A stretch of 64,000 bases of DNA from Sphingobacterium oryzagri (GTDB lineage: Bacteria > Bacteroidota > Bacteroidia > Sphingobacteriales > Sphingobacteriaceae). Below the pieces are notes generated by a model. It worked only from the letters and a program-made list of their open reading frames with translations. It did not search any database and was not told the DNA's origin. Both the position numbers and the translations under genes were made by a program. Position 1 is the stretch's first letter. The number at the start of each line of letters is the position of its first letter. Of the stretch, positions 1 to 7,654 are shown piece after piece. Location: contig NZ_CP117880.1 of assembly GCF_028736175.1 (NCBI RefSeq), positions 3,286,001-3,350,000 of the forward strand, given 5' to 3'.

Positions 1-2076
1 ACGTTCGTCAAAGATTTCTTTCACGCGGCTACTGTCAATTTTATCAAACGTGGCTAGCGTAGTGGGCTGTCTGCGGTAATGGTAATTGCCTAAGACATTA
101 TTCAGCGTATCCGCAAATGCCCGATTTGGATCAACTGTACGATTACGCATCGCTGTGCGCGCACGCTCGAGAATCACATTGTAGCGGGATGTGTCTAGCC
201 TACTTTTGGTCATGTACAAATGGAGCATACCCAATCCAGCTTCCAGATCTTTGCCAATACTGGCCCCGCTAAATCCCTCTTCGCGCTCGCCAATGTAAGG
301 AATTACCTGCACGGCTTTTGCATTTAAAAACTGGCTTAATTGATTGGCGTTCAAATTGCCCAAACCACTACTTGACACAAATGCCGGCGCATTCATCGCG
401 GAGTGATAGTCCACGTCTTCGTACAAGGAACTTCCTCCCGGACTAAAGGCCGAGAAAAGTATTTCGTCGTTCTTGAAATCGGTAGGCTTGACGTAGATAT
501 GCACGCCGTTGTTCAACTTCCAGTGCACAAGAGATAAATCTTTAAAATCTTTTTCTTCAACAACTTTACCGGCCTGCGGTAAATCTTGCATCAGCGTTTC
601 AACTGCGCGTTCCCGCACATATGGCGTTGGTTCCGTAGCGGCAATCTCATCCGTCCAGCTCCGCAAATCTTGCTGCGTAGGTAAGATAACATCTTGTTTA
701 TCCGCCGCCATCACCATAAAAATACGGTCGGGCTCTGCTGCGAATGTCTTTAGATAGGTGTGCACATCGGCTGCCGAGATGTTGTCGAGGATAACAGATT
801 GCAGGTCAAGTTCATCTTTGTACGACATATACGTATCGCCCTGCAAAAAATGCTGCACATATTTTTCGACTAAAGTGCCCGATTCAATTTTATCACTTTC
901 CTGGCGAAGCACACGCATCTGTGTTTTAAGGCGATCTTTAGCGTCATCAAATTCATCCGCTGTAAATCCGTGCCGTTGCGCCCTAATAAACTCTTTCCAG
1001 GCGGCCTTAAAACCTTCTTCCCATTTTTCAGGCGAAAGGGAAACGCTAAAATTAAGCGTTTCTATGCCCGCTAAAAAACCTGCAGACGAAACTTGTGTTC
1101 CTAAATAGGGAAGCTTTCCGCCTCGTGCTATCTCCTGATATCGGGAAGCGAAAAGGTTATTCATAATACGCTGTATGATTCTTTCCCGCAAACCATCTAC
1201 ATCCGTCAATGGCTTCGTCTTACGCTTGACAAAATAGTCAATGCGATAGTTTGAAAATTCTTTATCTTTCACTTGCAAGAAGCGTAACGAATCGATCAAA
1301 TTAATCGGATATTGCGGTCTTTCGACTACATGTTGTGGATTTTTCAAATCAGCAAAAAGCGCTTTAACTTGGTGCTCTACCATGTTCACGTCAATATCGC
1401 CGACGATCACGAGCGCCTGTAGATCTGGCCGATACCAACGCTTATAAAAATCGTGCAGCACGCTGATGTCTACTTTAGCAATTACCTCATCCAGACCTAT
1501 GGGCAAGCGCTCTGCGTAACGCGAATAGTTATACAACGTAGGCATGTATTGCTGGCTCATTCGGCCTTGCGCATTCTGTTGAAGCCGTTTCTCTTCCAAG
1601 ATAACGCCCCGCTCCTTTTCAAACTCTTCTTTTTCTAATAATGCTTCAGACGTCCAGTCGCGCATGATCTTCAAACCATTTTGCCAAAGCTCCGGATCAT
1701 CCGTAGGAATAGGCAACTGATAGACCGTTTGATCAAACGAAGTGTACGCATTGAGATCAGCACCAAAGCGCACGCCCGATTTTTCCAGATAGTCGATAAG
1801 TTCATTTTTCGGAAAGTTTTTCGTGCCTTTAAAATTCATATGCTCCAGGAAGTGCGCTAAACCTCTTTCGTTTTCCTCTTCCAATATCGATCCCACTTTA
1901 TTCACCAGGTAGAGCACGGCGCGGTTCTCCGGCTTTTTGTTTTTCTTTATAAAATACCGGAATCCGTTATCCAGTTTTCCTTCTCTGACGGAAGTATCTC
2001 TGGGTAGATCCTGCGCGCTGGCGCTAATGGTCAAAACCCCTAAAAAAAGTTGGGCAAGCAAAACTTTGCAATTCAT
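1..2076 (-). CDS. M16 family zinc peptidase (pitrilysin/insulinase-like), C-terminus cut by window edge
   Basis: Open from an ATG at 2076 to the window edge, 692 codons; family members in Bacteroidota run to about 930-950 residues, so roughly the last quarter is missing. Residues 1-21 form a Sec signal peptide ending ASA|QD, so the enzyme is exported to the periplasm or outer membrane. The inverted zinc motif HxxEH is present as H75-F-L-E78-H79, in the context GLAHFLEHMNFKGT typical of active M16 N-terminal domains. The second M16 domain starts near residue 290. Expected role is clam-shell degradation of exported peptides. It is monocistronic as far as visible; 189 bp separate it from the sigma factor on the same strand. 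Confidence 0.9.
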   Translation of the reverse strand, partial: MNCKVLLAQLFLGVLTISASAQDLPRDTSVREGKLDNGFRYFIKKNKKPENRAVLYLVNKVGSILEEENERGLAHFLEHMNFKGTKNFPKNELIDYLEKSGVRFGADLNAYTSFDQTVYQLPIPTDDPELWQNGLKIMRDWTSEALLEKEEFEKERGVILEEKRLQQNAQGRMSQQYMPTLYNYSRYAERLPIGLDEVIAKVDISVLHDFYKRWYRPDLQALVIVGDIDVNMVEHQVKALFADLKNPQHVVERPQYPINLIDSLRFLQVKDKEFSNYRIDYFVKRKTKPLTDVDGLRERIIQRIMNNLFASRYQEIARGGKLPYLGTQVSSAGFLAGIETLNFSVSLSPEKWEEGFKAAWKEFIRAQRHGFTADEFDDAKDRLKTQMRVLRQESDKIESGTLVEKYVQHFLQGDTYMSYKDELDLQSVILDNISAADVHTYLKTFAAEPDRIFMVMAADKQDVILPTQQDLRSWTDEIAATEPTPYVRERAVETLMQDLPQAGKVVEEKDFKDLSLVHWKLNNGVHIYVKPTDFKNDEILFSAFSPGGSSLYEDVDYHSAMNAPAFVSSSGLGNLNANQLSQFLNAKAVQVIPYIGEREEGFSGASIGKDLEAGLGMLHLYMTKSRLDTSRYNVILERARTAMRNRTVDPNRAFADTLNNVLGNYHYRRQPTTLATFDKIDSSRVKEIFDER

Positions 2077-2265
2077 ATATTTTTGTTTCTATGCATTAAT
2101 TAATTATTGGTCTGTAAAGAACAACACGGTTGAAAACACGATGACAAGAAATGACGCACTTGCGTCGGACCCTGACGAATCAAAAGGCTCCGGCAATCCG
2201 TTTCAGCATCGTTAATCATCACCTATGCTAAGACGATACCTTACCCAAAATGGGTGACATTGTCA

Positions 2266-2796
2266 TTAATAAAAAAACAAAAAGGCAGAAATTTTTATGT
2301 TATGCTTTCGGAGATATTTCATGGCACGCGATAGATGTGTCTTCACGGTATTTATGGATATACCCATCTCACCGGCGACGGTTTTGTAACTTTTATTTTC
2401 TACAAAAACGGCGATCAACGCCCGGTGCTCCTGTCGTGGCAGCTGCTCCAACAGTTGATGTAATTTTTCATGCTTCTCGCGCAACACATCTTCCGTAACT
2501 TCTTCTTCGCTGAGGTAGGAAGCCTCTTCAAGCGCTGTGAATAAATGCGTGCGATTTTTGCGTATAAAGTCTATCGAAGCATTGCGCACCGACCTGAATG
2601 TATAGGATTTCAGGTTGTCTTTACCGGCTAAATGATGCTTATTTTCGAGTAACTTTAATAAAACGTCCTGAACAATATCTTCAGTTGCTGGCAAAGAATT
2701 GGTGTACTGCACAGAAAAAGAACACAGCTGACCATAATAGTCATTAACTAACTGTTCAAATTCAGCTTCACTTTTATTCGGACCCGCGATTTTCAT
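2266..2796 (-). CDS. ECF-type RNA polymerase sigma-70 factor
   Basis: 176 residues, standard ECF length. Region 2 lies at about residues 14-80 (YYGQLCSFSVQYTNS, then EDIVQDVLLKLLE) and region 4 at about 112-168 with the helix-turn-helix TVAGEMGISINTVKTHLSRA. It directs core RNA polymerase to a subset of promoters. In Bacteroidota such factors usually sit beside a FecR-type anti-sigma gene and a SusC/D pair; no anti-sigma gene is adjacent here, and the next gene upstream is an AraC regulator on the same strand 287 bp away. A good -7/-33 promoter lies upstream at 2848-2876. The target regulon cannot be read from the sequence. Confidence 0.9.
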   Translation of the reverse strand: MKIAGPNKSEAEFEQLVNDYYGQLCSFSVQYTNSLPATEDIVQDVLLKLLENKHHLAGKDNLKSYTFRSVRNASIDFIRKNRTHLFTALEEASYLSEEEVTEDVLREKHEKLHQLLEQLPRQEHRALIAVFVENKSYKTVAGEMGISINTVKTHLSRAMKYLRKHNIKISAFLFFY

Positions 2797-2847
2797 TAAT
2801 AGTTACAATCAAAAGTAATTGCGTAGGCAAACGGTTTAGGATGCATA

Positions 2848-2876
2848 CAAATATACAACAAGTTCATCTAAAACAA
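2848..2876 (-). promoter_or_regulatory. Bacteroidota-type promoter for the ECF sigma gene
   Basis: On the minus strand TATATTTG (2855-2848) fits the -7 consensus TAnnTTTG, and TTG (2876-2874) lies 18 bp upstream as a -33 element. Start of transcription would be near 2842, giving a leader of about 45 nt before the ATG at 2796. Confidence 0.5.
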
Positions 2877-3083
2877 CAATCAGCTTTTTATCAATTAAAT
2901 ATTCATCACATTTTCATGCAAAATAACAGCTATATTTTAACTATTTCACAAAGTCTAAGAACACGATTCAATTCATAGCGCTATAAAACACCGCCTCGTA
3001 TGTGTTTATGCAGGGAAGAGTGGAAAAGCACCTATCGCTGCGAACCAACCAACAGGGTTTGCAAAGGTTGCAGCGCGCAGTTG

Positions 3084-3995
3084 CTACTCCGCATCATGGC
3101 TAACGGAATACCTTTTTCGATATTCCCTGGGGCTGATCTGCATTTCTTTCACGAAGGCACGCGAGAGGTGAAACGGATCATAAAAGCCGAGTTTAAACGC
3201 AATTTCTTTGATTTTTAAACCCGAGAATTGTAAGTAATAGCATACCCGCTGTATTTTTAACTGATTGAAGTATTCCATCGGGGAAAATGAAGTACCTTTC
3301 ACAAAAAGCGCATTTAAATGCGTTGAGCTGTATCCCACCGCATCCGCAATGTCCTTTAGGGTGATCTTTTTTTCCACACGTTCGCGCATAAAATAAATGC
3401 TGCGTTGTATGATATCTTCGCTCGGTGTTTTGATACTCTCCTCATATTGTGCAATGTATTTTAACGAAGACAAGAAGTACATTAAACAGAAGGTGGCATA
3501 TTCAAGATTTTCGTAAGCATAGCCCATCGAAAGGTTATCAAATATTTTGTCAAACAGTTTTATACGGCTATTGCTTTGTTCGCCTTTTTCCAGGGATAAC
3601 GAGTTCAATTTTCCCATAAGTGAGGCAAACATGGGCACGTTATCGCCAAGAAAATGTATCCAGTAAATACTCCATGGATTGCGTTCATCAGCACCGTAGG
3701 CATGCGGCTCGTTGGCCGGTAATATAAAAAACTGGCTTTCGCGCAGGTCATATCTTTCACCGGCGAATGTGATCCAGCCAGCTCCAGACTCACAATATAT
3801 CAGTATATTTTCCGGCGTACCGCGTTGTCGCTCCCTAAAATGATGGCGGGCTTGCGGGTAATAACCAATATGCGTCACATACAATTGTTTCGTGATGGCA
3901 TTTCCAGCTTGCATGTCTCGGATGACGTAAGGTGTGATGATGGCTTTTTCACCATTGAAGCCTTCCCCTTTTGTATGATTCATGGGTTTACACAA
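3084..3995 (-). CDS. AraC family transcriptional regulator with N-terminal cupin sensor
   Basis: 303 residues. An N-terminal AraC-type cupin ligand domain spans about residues 20-160 (ILIYCESGAGWITFAGE, ESQFFILPANEPHAYGAD), and two helix-turn-helix motifs at about 200-300 include ITLKDIADAVGYSSTHLNALF and IKEIAFKLGFYDPFHLSRAF. The protein is soluble, so it senses a cytoplasmic sugar or sugar derivative. It diverges from the glycan-use operon starting at 4283 and is the obvious candidate activator of it. Two in-frame ATGs (residues 1 and 5) are possible starts. Using an AraC protein instead of a hybrid two-component system or ECF/anti-sigma pair is a less common way to control a SusC/D locus, though known in Bacteroidota. 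Confidence 0.88.
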   Translation of the reverse strand: MCKPMNHTKGEGFNGEKAIITPYVIRDMQAGNAITKQLYVTHIGYYPQARHHFRERQRGTPENILIYCESGAGWITFAGERYDLRESQFFILPANEPHAYGADERNPWSIYWIHFLGDNVPMFASLMGKLNSLSLEKGEQSNSRIKLFDKIFDNLSMGYAYENLEYATFCLMYFLSSLKYIAQYEESIKTPSEDIIQRSIYFMRERVEKKITLKDIADAVGYSSTHLNALFVKGTSFSPMEYFNQLKIQRVCYYLQFSGLKIKEIAFKLGFYDPFHLSRAFVKEMQISPREYRKRYSVSHDAE

Positions 3996-4282
3996 TTATT
4001 AAGAGCAAGCAATATAGTTATTTTTTACATGTTTAAAATTTTTTGGTACATCTTTTCCATAGCTTATAGCTCTAAATTTGTTTCATTATAAATCTTTGAG
4101 CGTACTAATCATTTAAGAATATTTGTTATAAAAGTCCTTTTATACATATAGCAATAAATTTATTAGAATAATCAACTACCCATATGTGGTAATTAATTTT
4201 ATACCATTTGCGCCTGAACATTCATAATCCACAACAGAGTAACTAAAACGTAAACGAATAATTAGCAAAATATCGATATTCA
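3996..4282. promoter_or_regulatory. Divergent control region between the AraC regulator and the glycan-use operon
   Basis: 287 bp, strongly AT-rich, with no open frame worth calling. TAAATTTG at 4073-4080 fits the -7 consensus TAnnTTTG on the + strand but has no well-placed -33 TTTG and would give a leader of about 200 nt. No clear AraC direct repeat could be fixed by eye. Treated as a regulatory region on position alone. Confidence 0.35.
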
Positions 4283-7200
4283 ATGGAAACAATAACCAAT
4301 TACCTGATACGCTCCACCGTTAATGAAAGTAACCTTGTGAAAGCATGGAACGAAGACATTATGCTGCCAACCTATCTTGTTGGCGAAGAAGAAAAAAACC
4401 CGATGTTTCTAGAAAAACGCGTATATCAGGGAAGTTCGGGTGTTGTCTATCCATATGCGGTAATTGAAAAGGTTTCTGACGAGAAAGTAGACAAATTATA
4501 CCGCGCTGTATTTATCGAAAATGAATATATCAAAGTGATGATTCTACCTGAACTGGGCGGGAGAATCCATATGGCTTACGATAAAGTCAAAGAGCGCCAT
4601 TTCGTTTATTACAACCAGGTGGTAAAGCCCGCGTTAGTAGGTTTAACCGGTCCCTGGATTTCCGGCGGCATTGAGTTTAACTGGCCACAGCATCACCGGC
4701 CTAGTACATTTCTGCCAACAGAATCATACATCGAGCACAATAGCGATGGCAGCGTGACCGTTTGGTGTAACGAAGTTGAACGCCTGTTCAGAATGAAAGG
4801 AATGCAGGGCTTTACCTTGCATCCTGACAAATCTTATATCGAGATTAAAGTCAAAATTTATAACCGTTCTGCACTGCCACAAACCTTTCTTTGGTGGGCT
4901 AACCCGGCCGTTGTGGTCAACGACAGCTACAAATCTGTTTTCCCGCCCGATGTACACGCCGTTTTCGATCACGGAAAACGCGATGTGTCCAATTTTCCAA
5001 TCGCAACAGGCGAATATTACAAACAAGACTACTCGGCTGGTGTCGACATCTCAAAATACAAGAATATACCCGTGCCTACCTCCTATATGGCGATCAAATC
5101 CAAATATGATTTTGTTGGCGGATATCAAGACGATCAACAAGGTGGTCTGCTGCACGTGGCCAATCACCATGTATCGCCAGGCAAAAAACAGTGGACCTGG
5201 GGAAATGGCGATTTTGGAATTGCGTGGGACAGAAATTTAACAGATGAAGATGGACCGTACATCGAGTTGATGACAGGCGTTTTCACCGATAACCAACCAG
5301 ATTTCACCTGGATACAGCCTAATGAAGAAAAATCATGGGTGCAGTATTTTATGCCTTATGCCGAGGTGGGCTATGTAAAAAATGCCACTAAAGACGCGAT
5401 CGTAAACCTGGAGGTGGCCGACGGATCAGCCCATATCATCTTATACACGACTTCTTCATACGAAGAGCTAAACATTCGGTTGACCGGTGCGGACGGCGAT
5501 GTACTGCTGGATACGAACACATCCGTCAGTCCAAGAAATATTTTCAAAACTACGATCGATGTGGGTCAATACAGCGCGCACGAGTTGCTGTTGAGCGTCG
5601 TATCAGCGGGGAAAACAATCCTTCAATATCAGGCAGAAGAAGCGAAGATAGAACCGACGCCTGAAGCCGCAAAAGCAGCGAAAGAACCGGCGGAAATCGC
5701 TTCTGTAGAACAATTGTTTTTAACAGGACAACATCTGGAGCAATATCGCCATGCTACGTACAATCCGATAGATTATTACGAAGAAGCGCTGCGAAGAGAG
5801 CCAACAGATGTGCGATCTAACAATGCTTTCGGGCTACTTTTGCTGAGACGAGGCAAATTTTCTGTTGCGGAGCAATATTTCCGTCGCGCCATACAAACAC
5901 AAACCGAAAGAAATCCCAATCCTTATGATGGAGAGGCGTACTACAACTTAGGATTGGCACTAAAATTCCAGCACCGTAACGAAGACGCTTACGAAGCGTT
6001 TTATAAATCAGCTTGGAATGCGGCATGGCAGGATACGGCCTATTTTTCGTTGGCCCAGCTGGACTGTATGAAAGGCGCATGGACAGCCGCTTTCGAACAT
6101 ATTAACTTATCCCTAATCAAAAACTGGCATCATCATAAAGCAAGACACCTGAAGACGGCTATACTGCGCAAGATGGATAACCGCGAAGACGCATTAAAAT
6201 TAATAGACGAATCGCTAAAAATTGACAAATTCAACCTCGGCTGCCGATTTGAAAAATACCTCATCACGCATAATGAAGAAGATCTACATGCGTTTCGTAC
6301 CCTCGTTGGAGAATCTGTTCATACCTATTTAGAATACGCGCTTGACTATGCAAATGCTGGTTTTTACGAAGATGCCATTTTCTTGTTAACGCAATACGTG
6401 CAAAACTACAATAACGACTATCCGATTGTTTCGTATGCGTTGGGTTACTTTCAGCATAAACTGGGCCATGTCGATCTTGCAGGCAACCATTATCAATATG
6501 CTGCTCAACTATCTGCCGAGCGTTGTTTTCCAAATCGTCTGGAAGAAATCCTGATCCTGGAAGACGCCATCGCATTCGATGCCGCTGATTCGCTGGCGCC
6601 GTATCTACTGGGCAACCTGTGGTATGCAAACCGACAATATGCGGCGGCGGTTTCCTGCTGGGAACGATCGATCGAACTAAATGATAAATTTCCTACAGCG
6701 CTACGCAATTTGGCATTGGCATATTACAATAAACTAGACAAAAAGCAGGAGGCAAAATCACTTCTTGAACGGGCTTTTCAATTGGATCTTACCGATGCAC
6801 GAATCTTCATGGAGCTTGATCAGTTGTATAAAAAACTGAATCATTCCGTATCCTCAAGGTTGTCATTTTACGAAACCTACTCGTCACTCGTGCCGCTTCG
6901 CGATGATTTATTGATTGAATACATTACCTTACTAAATCAAACGGGCGAGCATCAAACGGCCAAAGACTTGATCGATCAGCACCAGTTTCACCCTTGGGAA
7001 GGCGGTGAAGGCAAGATAACCAAGCAATTTGCGTTGTGCCGGGTTGAATTAGCCAAACAAGCCATTGCGGAAGAAAAATACGAGTATGCCTTAATGCTAC
7101 TCCACGAAACAGATACCTATCCAAACCACCTGGGAGAAGGAAAACTGGCCAATGCAGAAGAAAACGATATTAATTATTATAAAGGACTGGCTTACGGAAA

Positions 7201-7618
7201 AATTGGCGAGCAAGAACGGTCGAAATATTACTTTAAGCTTGCCACGATAGGGTCGTCGGAGCCGGCTCAAGCCTTTTTCTATAACGATCAGCAGCCAGAT
7301 AAAATTTACTATCAGGGATTGGCCTTCCAGGCATTGAACAAAATAGCGGAGGCGAAAAGTAGATTTAACAAGCTTATTGATCACGGACGTAAACACCTGT
7401 TCGACACCTGCAAAATCGACTATTTCGCTGTTTCGCTGCCAGACTTGGCTATTTGGGAAGACAATCTGGACATCAGAAATCAGATACATTGCTACTACGT
7501 GATGGGCTTGGGGCATTTGGGTCTTGGCGACCTGGCTAAAGCCAAGCATTATTTTGAAGAAGTGCTGGCACGGGATATTAACCATGTGGACAGTCAAATT
7601 TTCTTGCGCGAAGTTTAA
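4283..7618 (+). CDS. DUF5107 domain protein with C-terminal TPR array
   Basis: 1111 residues without a signal peptide or membrane segment, so probably cytoplasmic. Residues about 40-345 match the DUF5107 type (LPELGGRIHMAYDK, GPWISGGIEFNWPQHHRPST), a galactose-mutarotase-like beta-sandwich class that often occurs with carbohydrate enzymes. After a beta-rich linker and an acidic/alanine-rich hinge (about 455-480), residues 490-1110 form many TPR-like helical repeats (for example YYNLGLALKFQHRNEDAYEAF). First gene of the PUL operon; the GH2 gene follows after 36 bp. The conserved Trp, His, Asp and Glu residues make sugar binding or even hydrolysis plausible, but I do not know an assigned activity. 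The TPR part suggests a partner protein or self-assembly. Confidence 0.8.
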   Translation: METITNYLIRSTVNESNLVKAWNEDIMLPTYLVGEEEKNPMFLEKRVYQGSSGVVYPYAVIEKVSDEKVDKLYRAVFIENEYIKVMILPELGGRIHMAYDKVKERHFVYYNQVVKPALVGLTGPWISGGIEFNWPQHHRPSTFLPTESYIEHNSDGSVTVWCNEVERLFRMKGMQGFTLHPDKSYIEIKVKIYNRSALPQTFLWWANPAVVVNDSYKSVFPPDVHAVFDHGKRDVSNFPIATGEYYKQDYSAGVDISKYKNIPVPTSYMAIKSKYDFVGGYQDDQQGGLLHVANHHVSPGKKQWTWGNGDFGIAWDRNLTDEDGPYIELMTGVFTDNQPDFTWIQPNEEKSWVQYFMPYAEVGYVKNATKDAIVNLEVADGSAHIILYTTSSYEELNIRLTGADGDVLLDTNTSVSPRNIFKTTIDVGQYSAHELLLSVVSAGKTILQYQAEEAKIEPTPEAAKAAKEPAEIASVEQLFLTGQHLEQYRHATYNPIDYYEEALRREPTDVRSNNAFGLLLLRRGKFSVAEQYFRRAIQTQTERNPNPYDGEAYYNLGLALKFQHRNEDAYEAFYKSAWNAAWQDTAYFSLAQLDCMKGAWTAAFEHINLSLIKNWHHHKARHLKTAILRKMDNREDALKLIDESLKIDKFNLGCRFEKYLITHNEEDLHAFRTLVGESVHTYLEYALDYANAGFYEDAIFLLTQYVQNYNNDYPIVSYALGYFQHKLGHVDLAGNHYQYAAQLSAERCFPNRLEEILILEDAIAFDAADSLAPYLLGNLWYANRQYAAAVSCWERSIELNDKFPTALRNLALAYYNKLDKKQEAKSLLERAFQLDLTDARIFMELDQLYKKLNHSVSSRLSFYETYSSLVPLRDDLLIEYITLLNQTGEHQTAKDLIDQHQFHPWEGGEGKITKQFALCRVELAKQAIAEEKYEYALMLLHETDTYPNHLGEGKLANAEENDINYYKGLAYGKIGEQERSKYYFKLATIGSSEPAQAFFYNDQQPDKIYYQGLAFQALNKIAEAKSRFNKLIDHGRKHLFDTCKIDYFAVSLPDLAIWEDNLDIRNQIHCYYVMGLGHLGLGDLAKAKHYFEEVLARDINHVDSQIFLREV

Positions 7619-7654
7619 CAAATACCGACAAGACAAGTTAAAAAACAACCTACA

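Noticed and set aside
4073..4080. Firm promoter call for the PUL at TAAATTTG
   Set aside because: The -33 element is missing at a proper distance and the leader would be about 200 nt, so it is only mentioned in the control-region entry.
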